A stretch of 64,000 nucleotides of DNA, from the NCBI GenBank assembly GCA_917880885.1, contig OU862928.1, forward strand, positions 10,559,721 through 10,623,720, written 5' to 3'. The notes beneath the pieces are model-generated. The model had not been told where the DNA came from, did no database searches, and was given only the letters and a program-made list of their open reading frames with translations. The stretch comes from Limnephilus marmoratus. Lineage: Eukaryota > Arthropoda > Insecta > Trichoptera > Limnephilidae. The position numbers and the translations under genes were made by a program. Shown piece by piece: positions 11,128 to 20,010 of this stretch (positions are counted from its first letter, which is position 1; every line of letters starts with the position of its first letter).

Positions 11128-11402
11128 GGGGTCGTCCATTAATCACGTGACTCTCGAAAGGGGGGGGGGGGTTCGGAAGAAATCACCAAATATCACCGGG
11201 GGGGGGGGTGTAATGAGATATCACGTGTATTTATTTTTCGTGATAATATTCTGAAAATTTCAAAATACTTTGTACTAAAAAAAAAACGTGTGATTTGGGG
11301 GGGGGGGGGGTTAGTCTAAAACCTCACCACATATCACCACGGGGGGGGGGGGGGGGGTTAAAAAGTTGCTAAAAAAACATCACGTCATTAATGGACGACC
11401 CC
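11128..11402. mobile_element. Harbinger-like MITE with poly-G tracts
   Basis: Ends GGGGTCGTCCATTAATCACG and its complement (CATTAATGGACGACCCC) are flanked by TTA on both sides (11125-11127, 11403-11405). The 3-bp TTA duplication fits PIF/Harbinger. The 275-bp interior has several runs of 9-17 G, each next to 'atatcacc' or 'tatcacg' phrases, suggesting internal tandem duplication. No coding capacity. Confidence 0.78.
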
Positions 11403-11419
11403 TTAGGGATGTACCTTGA

Positions 11420-11711
11420 ACATTAAATTTCGTCGAAATTTAAACATTCATCGTCATCAATGCTGTCTTCGACGGGGGCTCCGTTCATACATGAGCCGAG
11501 GCAGCCGCAGGTACCGGAGCAGGCAATCCCTGCTTTGCGGCAACCGCAGCGCATCCCACACCCAGTTGTGCATCGGCAAAAGATCGTGTTCAAAATGGAG
11601 ATGGGTGCCACAGGGTCGTTCGTGTTAACTGGGTTAAGGATCCCATCTTCTCCCTTGACCCAACTCCATTGGATGGGTAGTAGAGGGTTGCCTAGCCACA
11701 GTTGTATCTGT
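11420..11711 (-). CDS. C-terminal exon of a Cys-rich (CXC/tesmin-like) protein
   Basis: After an acceptor (TTTTTTACAG, near 11712) the minus strand reads 'QLWLGNPLLPIQWSWV', then a run of paired cysteines 'FCRCTTGCGMRCGCRKAG' and 'CSGTCGCLGSC', then an acidic tail ending at a stop near 11420-11425. The C-x-C...C-x-C spacing with 'CRKAG' resembles CXC (tesmin/TSO1-like) zinc-binding repeats. The 'LGNxLxPxxWxW' block upstream recurs, to my knowledge, in C-termini of repeated insect proteins of unknown function. No 5' exons were identified here, so it is a fragment. Function unknown; a role tied to the transposon is inference. Confidence 0.5.
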
Positions 11712-12194
11712 AAAAAAGTAATGAGACCAAGGTAATGAGAACAAGTAATGAGAACAAGTTTATAGAACCTTTTTTGTAGAGAATTTTATGGAGATAATTT
11801 AGTACCTGAACACTTTTTCGCTAGAGGCAGTAGTTTTTGAGTTATTAACGAAAAACTGAAAAAAGGGACCTTTAAACCCCCCCCTCCCCCTTAGCTCCAC
11901 CCCCACCCCCCAGTACTTTTAGTATTTTGTTAAGGACACCTTCCCCTACAACTGTGCCAAAATTGGCTTCTACATGAATTATTTCCCCTATTTGGTATTT
12001 TTTGGTCTTCGTTGCCTGGGCTAGTATATTAAATTCCACTTCTGTGAGATGAAAGAAGTTTTTAATTAATTACCTAACACAAAAATACCACATGGTGGCA
12101 GGTTCGAACATTTTAAGCCCTACATTTTACAAAACTGTTCAGTATTTTTCACTACAATCAATGAAGAAATGGAGTAAAAGCCGTTGTTATTATT

Positions 12195-12704
12195 GTGACG
12201 TTTAAAAAACATAATTTAGAGTGGTTGCAAGAAATGATAGTTGTCTTCAAATCTTTGGGTAGACTAATAAAACTATTTCAAGAAAGTGGTTTTACATCAA
12301 GGAAGAAAAAAGTGCATGATCTGTTAGAGTCACGCACTCTTGATGAACTTCAGTTAGCAGCAGATGTGAGTTTGCACAAATGTAAAATGGGGCTGCGATG
12401 GTTAGGTAGTCACAGCAAGTACAAGCAAAGGTATAGTGATGGAGAATATCATGATGACTCTAATCTCCCTACAACATAGTAGGTGCCACTTCAGCTCTAC
12501 AGCGAAGGAAACTAAAAGCAAGACTATTATATGGCAAAACCCTGGGTCTTTATCTACAAGGTACTGCAAACCAATCAGAGTTCAAAAAAGAAACTCCCGA
12601 GATAATAAGAAATAAATTTTGCATATTGCGACCACTTCCTAAAAAAAGGTTCTGTTTACCTCCTGAAGCTTTAAGCCTACTAAAAATTTGTTTTTGATTT
12701 TCTA
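12195..12704 (+). pseudogene. uncharacterised protein, C-terminal part, frameshifted
   Basis: A first frame (12195-12479) is helical and basic, including 'RKKKVHDLLESRTLDELQL' and 'GLRWLGSHSKYKQRY'. After one frameshift near 12470 a second frame runs about 75 codons to a stop at 12702-12704, containing 'RRKLKARLLYGKTLGLYLQG' and 'EIIRNKFCILRPLPKKRF'. The two look like one ancestral coding region, because open frame and composition continue across the shift. I do not recognise the family; it shows none of the blocks I know from Transib or RAG1. It lies inside the 10127-13242 element, so it could be a passenger or the decayed end of a transposase. Confidence 0.4.
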
Positions 12705-12807
12705 CCATTTTTCAATTAAAATATGTGTGTACCTAATTATTGCCCGTCTTTTTGTGTTCATAGATGTGAAATATAATATTTAATATTTAAAATTTATATT
12801 TTTTTTT

Positions 12808-12977
12808 GAAGAAGATAATATTAATAATCTAAACAAAAATATGAAAGATAACAAGAAACAGAAAAACAAAAAAAGATAATGGTCGCAACTGGGACTCGAA
12901 CCCAAAACCTCTCGTCTATTTTTCTGTGTCTTGTTCTCTTTCATATTTTCGTTTAGATTTTTATTATTATCTTCTTC
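12808..12977. repeat. foldback repeat around a tRNA-like B box
   Basis: Arms of about 60 bp (GAAGAAGATAATATT... and ...ATTATTATCTTCTTC) face each other around 'GGGACTCGAACCC' (12891-12903), whose complement GGGTTCGAGTCCC is a good tRNA B box. This suggests a rearranged tRNA-derived SINE. A single arm recurs at 8765-8815. Confidence 0.5.
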
Positions 12978-13564
12978 AATTATATATTACAAGATGCGAA
13001 TAACCTTCGAAAGTTATAAAAATAGAGTTTTTCTTGTAAAATTTAATAGTTTTTATTTGCCTAGATTTTTGTATATCTTCAAAATGTATTATTTTGTTGT
13101 TGTAAATTTCTACGGAAGAATAAATTAATAATTTTTACTTCAAAATAGTTATAATTCATTAATAAAATTAAAAAAAAAAATTGCATTACTATTTAGTCAG
13201 CAAGGAATTAATTCGTGTTTTTTCTTCATTCCGCCCACTGTGCACCGCCTTGCACCGCAGTTGAAGGGATGGATTTATACGTCCGTCAGTCCTAGTCACA
13301 CTAAACCCCAGATTCCTACCCACCCCTCGTACCTTTTTCCTTCCCAAAACTTCCTATCCTTCCCTTCCTTAAAAAGACCCTCCATACAGCATCCCATATG
13401 GTGACGTAGTAAGACAAGTTAATATATTAAATATTTTCATATTGTTATTTCGTATTTAATGTAAATTATTATTTAAATTATTTTTAAAAGGGTGAATGTC
13501 GCACACATTGAATTTTTTTAATGTATTATAATTTAATCGTAAGAGATGTAATTTTTTATAAGTA

Positions 13565-13700
13565 CATTGGAGGTTATCCACCACTTACCCGCCCTGGTAT
13601 AAGTAACAGATGGTTACTCCTTCAAGGCTCTCGCAAGGACTCTAATTTTTTTGAATGAACGAATCTACATTTAATTTTGAATGAATCTAGACCTCCAGTG
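13565..13700. repeat. small inverted-repeat element, copy 1
   Basis: Starts CATTGGAGGTTATCCACC and ends CTAGACCTCCAGTG, giving ~10-bp imperfect inverted ends. The second copy is at 13911-14048. Both are followed by 'TTAGTAAGCAGTATGCAAGT', so the duplicated unit is longer than the inverted element. Confidence 0.55.
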
Positions 13701-13910
13701 GCCCTGTATACATTGTTAGTAAGCAGTATGCAAGTGCTTAGCGGGAAATCAAGATATAATAAGTGTTAGTATGACTATAGACAAGATTGGTGATAGTCCA
13801 CGAGGAGGCAAGCGCTGGGTGATTGTATCCAGCGTATCCTGCAAGCACCTGTAGGGAGGATGACACAGTGCATAAATTTTCCCCTCCGATCGATTGTAAG
13901 ATTATAAGTA

Positions 13911-14048
13911 CAGTGGAGGTAATCCACCTCTTACCCGCCCTGGTATAAGTAACTGATGGTTACTCCTTCAAGGCTCTCGCAAGATTCTATTTTTTTTTGT
14001 TAAACGAAGCTACATTTATTTATTTTTAACGAATCTAGACCTCCAGTG
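13911..14048. repeat. small inverted-repeat element, copy 2
   Basis: Starts CAGTGGAGGTAATCCACC and ends CTAGACCTCCAGTG. It shares the body 'TTACCCGCCCTGGTATAAGT' and 'GGTTACTCCTTCAAGGCTCT' with copy 1, 346 bp upstream. The two represent either a tandem duplication or two insertions. Confidence 0.55.
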
Positions 14049-14099
14049 TCCTTGCAGACGTTGTTAGTAAGCAGTATGCAAGTGCTTAACAGGAAAAAC

Positions 14100-14520
14100 A
14101 AAATGCAAAAAAATGGGTTAGTAAGATAAAGATAAATTAAACAGGGCAAAAGAAAAACTCATTCATGAGGCTCCATGAGGCGGCATTGCATCTGTAAAAA
14201 CCTGCAAGCACCTGCATAAAATAGAGAACATAAGTAATACAATAAATCTCAAATCAATTGGCAAGTACCAACAAAAAATGTGAATGGCTTTTGGTCTGAC
14301 CATAAACTACACTTAGCTTCCGTGTCCCTTAGCTAACCACTCAGTGAAGCCTCAAAGAATGTTAACTGAATATTTGGGGTAAAGTACCCGAAGACTAAAA
14401 TACCCTAAGATTATAAGTACAGACAATTGCTTTGGTCAAAATAAAAATAAGTACGTAGTAAGTTTATTTATTTATTGTGTCACTGAATTAAATATTTAAA
14501 GCATTAGCCTCAAGTTTCTT
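14100..14520. other. no gene seen
   Basis: AT-rich sequence with stops in all frames. It could be intronic to the fragment starting at 14524, since a TTTCTTACAG acceptor lies just before it. Confidence 0.35.
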
Positions 14521-14523
14521 ACA

Positions 14524-14658
14524 GTACCTATGGGTGATGCCATGCATTCTGTTATTGGAAAACAGAAAAGAAGGACACTTAAATCAGGATCAATATTTGT
14601 ACCAGCTCAATGGGTTCCTGAAGTTCAATTGGCAAAAAGGGCATCTTTGTGGGGTTAA
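14524..14658 (+). pseudogene. transposase-like fragment
   Basis: After a good acceptor (TTTCTTACAG) the frame reads VPMGDAMHSVIGKQKRR and 'IFVPAQWVPEVQLAKRA' before a stop. A 'GD-x-x-HSxIxxxxK' block followed by 'VP-x-x-(W/Y)' recurs in C-terminal exons of repeated insect transposase-like proteins. I cannot name the family. Only one exon is seen, and the neighbourhood is full of short repeats, so it is probably a fossil. Confidence 0.35.
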
Positions 14659-15054
14659 AGAAATGACTGTCAAACCTCGTGGGTAAGAATTTTTATATTG
14701 CTGAAAATCATGAAAAGAGTTAAAAGTAACAAGTTACGCCCATTTATTATATTTTATAAAAATAATTTTATATATTTTATAAAAATAATAATCTAAGAAC
14801 CAAAAGATAAATAGGTAGACGAGATACATTAATTCTGTCCCCTGCTTACCTTCTCCCACCAGCCCTTCCTGTAGGTAAAATAAGAGACATAATTTCACTT
14901 TGCGAGGCCCAACTCATTGCGAGCTACTATCATCAATTTCAAACTAATTTAAGAGTTTCCACTATTGCTGATGCTAATACAGCTACAATAGATGTAGTTG
15001 ATTAGAATTGATTTTTAATATTTTTTTGTAACTATCATCATTTTAAACAAATTT

Positions 15055-15154
15055 AAATGTTTCCACTATTACTGATGCGGATACAGCTACAGCTGATGAT
15101 GTTTAAATGTTTCTACTATTACTGATGCGGATACAGCTACAGCTGATGATGTTT
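15055..15154. repeat. two tandem 50-bp repeats
   Basis: Unit AAATGTTTCCACTATTACTG...GATGATGTTT is present at 15055-15104 and 15105-15154, differing at one visible base (TTCC/TTCT). A more diverged relative lies near 14950-15000. Confidence 0.8.
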
Positions 15155-15285
15155 ATTTGATTTTTTTTTATTGTAAGAGGTAGAAATATTTTTTTTGTTT
15201 TTATTTGTTGTTATTAAAAAAAAAATGAAAATTTAAAAACTGAAATAACTTTTGTTACGTTTTTAGATTTTCATGGCCAAAAGTA

Positions 15286-15500
15286 TTTCGTTATTTGTTT
15301 TGGGGTGTTATGCCGCGCTACCTCCTTCTTTAGCCAGCGTTTCAGACAGTGTTGCAGTGTCCATCATCAGAGACACATCCGGCTAATGTGTCGATCTGCC
15401 GGATCTGCCCTGATGATGGATACTGCAATGCTATCCGAAATGTTGGCTAAAGCAGGATGTAGCGCCACATGGCATAACACCCCAAAAACAAATAACGAAA
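15286..15500. mobile_element. foldback/MITE element
   Basis: The left end TTTCGTTATTTGTTTTGGGG with TGTTATGCC faces its complement at the right end (GGCATAACACCCC, CAAATAACGAAA). The arms are roughly 50-60 bp with a central 'CATCATCAG'/'CTGATGATGG' inner pair. No coding capacity; no clear target duplication. Confidence 0.65.
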
Positions 15501-15502
15501 AT

Positions 15503-16000
15503 AAAATTACTTTTATTTTGACAAGATTATGACTGATTCATAATACTGCTTTGGGGCATAAGTTGAAAATTTTAAAAGATTTCCGCAAAATAATGGCACA
15601 AATTGAAAATTTGCCTTAAATACCCACAAAATGGGAGAAATTAAAAAAAAAATCAGATTTGTAATGAAATTGCAAACCGATTATCCAAATTTGGTAGAAG
15701 AATGTTTTTTAGTTTGTTAATAAACTGATTTAATACACTCAAATGAAATATTACAACTGCTCTCCTGAAAAAAGAGGTTTTTTGAGTTGTGCCATTACTA
15801 TTCCCCGGGTGCGAAGTATCTACAGAAATACAACATGTGTGATTCTAAAAATTATTTTGGTTATAGAAATGAGCAAAAAAATGGTTTTCCATTCAAAGGT
15901 CATTTTTGGAAAAAATGTCATTTAGAACCTTGTTCGACTAAGGTGACGATATTTCACTCATTATTACTTGGAATTTATGTCAGCTAAGAAATATTTAAAA
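15503..16000. other. no gene recognised
   Basis: Contains 60-66-codon open frames of no recognisable family in AT-rich sequence. Nothing supports a gene. Confidence 0.4.
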
Positions 16001-16700
16001 AAAACATTTTTAACAAATTTCTAAAAAATATATGATTTTAAAAATTTCTGTGTTTAAAGACGTTCCCAAACTTTTATTGCAACACATTTGGAATTTATCT
16101 AAATTTTCTGAAACAGAATGAATTTATGAAAGAAAAACACAAACTTTTGATGATTAAAAAAAAATACAAAAAAATCCTGGGGTGAAGATGTTTCAAAAGA
16201 TTCTTTGTGACATATAGCCCATTTGGAATTTACAATTTTCTGAAAAAGCACACATTTCGGACAATTTCAGAAAAATATGTACTGTGTGAAGATGTTCCAA
16301 GACTTTTATAACAGCTATCTGAAACTGAAATAATTTTTGAAAAAACACAATTGTATCAAATTTATAATAACACAAAAACTATTTTTTAAATCCTGTGTTT
16401 GAAGATGCGGGTGAAATGCAGATCCGGGCACAGTTTGGAAAATTAATAAAAAGGCACTTTCTAGATGAGAAAAGTGTGGAGAAGCTGAAAAAAAAAATTA
16501 AGACGCGCTCGGCAAAATTGAGGGAGATACAGCCGTTTAAAGTATAAATAAAATTTCACTTCGTGAACCGATACTACGACACTTCGCCCGCCATTTTGTC
16601 ACTGTTATGTTGGTATCCCAGACCTACAAACAAGAGCCAGATACAATTGTAGCCGACTTCGTGGGATAAATAATAAGGCGCGTAGGTACTGGAATGGAGA

Positions 16701-16985
16701 CAAACCATTCAAATCCTGGGATGTTTTTTAAAATAAAGATAATATACACAAGCCCGCTACACAAACCCTGCGTAGCCAAACAAACCATTCAAAAACGTAG
16801 GCTGTTTTTTAAAGTAAAGATAACATACACAAGCCCGCTACACGAACCCTGCATAGCCAAACAAACCATTCAAAAACGTAGGCTGTTTTTTAAAGTAAAG
16901 ATAACATACACAAGCCCGTTACACAAACCCTGCGTAGCCAAACAAACCATTCAAAAACGTAGGCTGTTTTTTTAAAGTAAAGATA
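16701..16985. repeat. 81-bp minisatellite, ~3.5 copies
   Basis: CAAACCATTC recurs at 16701, 16781, 16862 and 16943. Each unit contains 'AAAACGTAGGCTGTTTTTTA' (diverged in the first), 'AGTAAAGATAACATACACAA' and 'GCCCGCTACAC'. Related units appear in reverse complement at 19160-19530. Confidence 0.85.
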
Positions 16986-17159
16986 ACATACAATTATTTT
17001 GTTTTTCAATTACGCGCCTTATCCATGTATCCCACGAAGTCGGCTACAATCGTATCTTGCTCATCTTTGTATCAGGGATACCAATATATCAGTGAAAAAA
17101 TGGCCACCGGGTTGTCATAGTGTCGGTTCGCGAAGTGAAATTTTACTTAACGTAATTGA

Positions 17160-17670
17160 AAATTAATTATTCATTCAAATTTTTTTTTATTGCTTTCCGC
17201 ACTTTTTTTCAAGTTCTCAACTTAAAACGCGGTGAAAACCAAAGACGTTACATACTTTAGACGCGGGGTAGAAATCTCAAAATGGGAAGCCAACAACAAG
17301 ACAATTGTAGAGTACTCGATTTCTATTACTTTAGTACTAAACTGCCACGCGTCGAGTAAGGTCGTGTCCTACTAGTAAGTAAATTGCATTAAAAAGCGCC
17401 AAAATTCCCTCCTGTGTGATGAGAAAATGTTTCCATTACACGGTAAACAGTAGTAAAAGCGAAGGAATAACATTTCATTTGTAAAATACATGCAAATTAC
17501 TTATTATTATCGATTATAAAAATAATACAATTGCTTTCCGCCCAAAGATTTTATGCGTCATTAGAGAACTCAAGGCCTGCTAACGTACAGGTCTGGATGC
17601 GCAACAGCCAAATTACAAAGTCGATGCCGTCGCTAAGTAAAATTTACTTTTTATAATAATAATCTAATGA
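17160..17670. other. element interior, no gene seen
   Basis: Right half of the 16409-18118 element. No long frame and no recognisable domain. Confidence 0.4.
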
Positions 17671-18366
17671 TTCTTTATTTACTTGCCTGCGGTAAAACAA
17701 CATACAAATCAGCAGAAATAACAAATACAATAACAATCAACGCCATTTGCAAACTATCGTTGTTCATTATAGCTATTTGACACCTCAAAATTCGACTGGT
17801 GCCCAGGCCTCCTACTTTAGTTGGCCTTGAGACAGTATTCGACGGAACTTTTGAATTTTGAATACGAAAATGCCGCCCGCGTTCTATCTTTTGTTTCGTT
17901 CGTATGCACATATTCTTTTAAGCGTCTATCTTTATCATACACAAATAACTTTTGAATTAAGAAATTATTGAAAATCGCTGAAAACAAAAGAGTTTTGATT
18001 AATTGCCACATTATATCTTGAGTTTGTGAGACTATGGCAAGTCTATTTATATAACGTCATAGGTGAAAACATGGTTTTTTTGCCAAAAACAAGCTGTGCC
18101 CGGATTTGCATTCCTCCCGAAGATGCTCCAAAACTTTGTTTTTATTTGTTTCTTTTCATATGAAATTTAGGTAAGTAAGTCAGGTTTCTGAAATAGAAAG
18201 AAGTTATGAAAAAAAACACAAAATATTGATTTTACCATTGAGGCATAAGTTTTACAAATCCTTCTCATTTCCTGTCTCTTACAACACAGGTCTCTTCAAG
18301 ACCGTGCTCTATTGGTCCAATTTCTTAAAATGAATGAATGACGTAAATATAAAATAATGTAAGTAA

Positions 18367-18569
18367 TCAATGCGACTCTTGACAATAAAAACCTTGTTGT
18401 TGCTGGCCTGGTTGTTGTCTAGGCTGCTGCTGTTGCTGTCCTGGTCCTCCTTGTTGCTGCTGTTGGCCTGACCCTCCTGGTTGCTGCTGTTGTTGTTGCT
18501 GTTGTTGTTGCTGCTGCTGTTGCTGCTGCTGCATTCTAAGCTGTTGGGCATGCTGTTGAGGTGCCATAC
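18367..18569 (-). CDS. glutamine-rich coding exon
   Basis: After an acceptor (TTATCTCAG) the minus strand reads MAPQQHAQQLRM, then 17 glutamines, then 'PGGSGQQQQQGGPGQQQQQ' and 'GQQQQGFYCQESH', ending at TGA (18367-18369). Long Gln tracts broken by Pro/Gly are typical of metazoan transcription co-regulators (Mediator, CBP, SWI/SNF subunits). I cannot identify which. If the exon is terminal the protein ends in FYCQESH; alternatively a donor lies at the AAG/GTTTTT just after the last QQ. The CAG/CAA codon mixture argues for a selected frame rather than a pure microsatellite. Confidence 0.45.
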
Positions 18570-18872
18570 CTGAGATAATATATTTATTTACTGAAATTTT
18601 GAACTCATCTGTGTGGTGGTGGTGATATTTACCTCAAGTTACCGCGGTGGAACTAAATAAACTATATTCGTAATTGTGTTGTTCGCCTTCGCAGAGGTAA
18701 GTGATTGGTTTCCTTCTTCTATGTAATCCATTATTTTTCCCTTACACATATTATCATCTAATTCCAACAAACACCATTTAGGTACGTTTCGTTTTATTGT
18801 TTAATATAAGTCCATTTCCAATTTCCAAGTGCATCTGAAGCTGTAACTTCTGAAACTAAGTAACAGTTTCGG

Positions 18873-18966
18873 ATGCAACAGAAGTGTTGTGAAGAAAATG
18901 CTGTAAAGGAAAATCGCGAACTAATATATCTAAATTTAAATGGCGTAAAGGACGATTATGTTCGCG
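18873..18966 (+). CDS. possible small exon
   Basis: Starts ATG (18873), reads MQQKCCEENAVKENRELIYL and 'NLNGVKDDYVR', and ends at a consensus donor (GCG/GTAAGT) at 18966, immediately before a dispersed inverted repeat. No domain recognised. It may be a host exon or a transposon exon; only the strong donor and open frame support it. Confidence 0.25.
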
Positions 18967-19159
18967 GTAAGTTTATACAAAGCCGGGACCAGCTCATTTT
19001 AGACAAAAAAAATATATATATACCCTAGTAGATAGGTAATAATTAGATGTAATTAATTCCGTGAGCGGAAATTGAAAATAATGTATATTATCGTCAATTT
19101 CTTAAATTTAAAAATACGAAAATGTCATTTTTCAATGACCGCCATTGTTGTTATCTTTA

Positions 19160-20010
19160 TTTTAAAAAACAGCCTACGTTTTTAAATGGTTTGTCTGGCG
19201 GTAAATTTATACAAAGCCGGGACCAGCTCATTTTGGACATAAAAAAATAAATATATACCCCAGTATATAGGTAATAATTAGATGAAATTAATTCCGTGAG
19301 CGGAAATTGAAAATAATGTATATTATCGTCAATTTCTTAAATTTAAAAATACGAAAATATCATTTTTCAATGACCTCCATGTTGTTATCTTTATTTTAAA
19401 AAACAGACTACGTTTTTAAATGGTTTGTCTGGCTACGCAGGGTTTGTATAGCGGGCTTGTGAATATTATCTTTACTTTAAAAAACAGCCTACGTTTTTAA
19501 ATGGTTTTTCTGGCTACGCAGGGTTTGTCTAGCGGGTTTGTGTGACAGATCGGCCGCGCCATGTCAGTTTGCAAAGACGCGAAGTGAATTTTGATTTTAC
19601 GCAATTGAAATTTAAAATGCATCATTTTCCGCCTCCCCCAATGCAAAAAGTTTCCGAAATACGTAATTATAACAATTATTCAACTTCTGCAAAGTGTTTT
19701 TTCGTGAAAAAGTGCATATTTACAACATGGAGGTCAATGAAAAATGACATTTTCGTATTTTAAAATTTAAGAAATTAACGATAATATACATTTTTTTCAA
19801 TTTCCGCTCACGGAATTAATTACATCTAATTATTACCTATCTACTGGGGTAAAAATTTATTTTTTTTAGTGTAAAATGAGCTGGTCCCGGTTTTGTATAA
19901 AATTAATAAATGGTTTGTCTGGCAAAGCATGGTTTGTCTAGCGGGCTTGTGTGACAGATTGGCCGCGCCGTGTCAGTTCCCGAAGACGCGAAGTGAATTT
20001 TGATTTTACG
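19160..20010. repeat. minisatellite-related units, reverse orientation
   Basis: Units with 'AAAAACAGCCTACGTTTTTA' and 'GGTTTGTCTGGCTACGCAGG' are the reverse complement of the 81-bp units at 16701-16985. Two near-identical 200-bp blocks start at 'CGCGCCATGTCAG' (19555) and 'CGCGCCGTGTCAG' (19965), each with 'GACGCGAAGTGAATTTTGAT'. Confidence 0.7.

Larger units (their letters stand above)
10728..12025. repeat. ~265-bp inverted repeat flanking a Cys-rich exon
   Basis: The arm at about 10728-10993 (AGCCCAGGCAACGAAG ... GGTTCTATAAACTT) is repeated in reverse complement at about 11758-12025, with very few differences by eye, including the G-run (10831-10866) and C-run partners. A MITE and the Cys-rich exon lie between the arms. 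This could be a nested transposon or a foldback unit; no target duplication was identified. Confidence 0.75.
10127..13242. mobile_element. Transib-like DNA transposon with RSS-like ends
   Basis: Inverted ends of about 35 bp begin CACAGTGGGCGGAATGAAG and differ at one position by eye. They are flanked by a 5-bp GC-rich duplication CACCG (10122-10126, 13243-13247). A terminal CACAGTG-like heptamer with 5-bp GC-rich duplication is characteristic of Transib elements, the relatives of RAG1. CACTA elements would leave 2-3 bp and hAT 8 bp. I recognise no Transib transposase inside. The interior holds a Cys-rich exon, an uncharacterised C-terminal frame, an internal ~265-bp inverted repeat and smaller MITEs. 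Borders are certain; family is likely. Confidence 0.75.
9872..13405 (+). mobile_element. short non-autonomous LINE derivative, split by the Transib-like element
   Basis: Plus-strand segments 9872-10126 and 13243-13405 are two halves of one short element. The first half matches the 5' UTR of the LINE at 43.4-55.2 kb (ACCCCAAGTGGTTCGCTACG; GGTGCCCGGGTTC). The second half joins 5'-UTR sequence to the LINE's 3' sequence (GACCCTCCATACAGCATCCC). ORF2 is wholly missing. The halves abut the CACCG duplication of the inserted element, so removing the insert gives one continuous ~420-bp element like that at 22144-22590. Confidence 0.72.
16409..18118. mobile_element. 8-bp-TSD transposon with inverted-repeat/minisatellite core
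   Basis: The ends GGGTGAAATGCAGATCCGGG and, in complement, GGGAGGAATGCAAATCCGGG are flanked by an exact 8-bp duplication GAAGATGC (16401-16408, 18119-18126). Inside lie ~140-bp inverted arms (about 16550-16690 and 17005-17150) around an 81-bp tandem array. The 8-bp duplication fits hAT- or Merlin-type elements. No transposase recognised; short minus-strand frames at 17675-18011 show no known domain. Confidence 0.8.
16000..18250. repeat. degenerate ~100-bp tandem repeats, interrupted by an element
   Basis: The phrases 'CATTTGGAATTTA', 'TTCTGAAA(A/C)' and 'TGTGAAGATGTTCCAA' recur near 16085, 16205, 16285, 16400 and again after 18119 (GAAGATGCTCCAAAAC). The element at 16409-18118 splits one unit and duplicated 8 bp of it. 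Confidence 0.5.

Noticed and set aside
11416..11735. plus-strand frames opposite the Cys-rich exon
   Set aside because: The minus strand carries the recognisable CXC-like pattern and an acceptor; the plus frames are its shadow.
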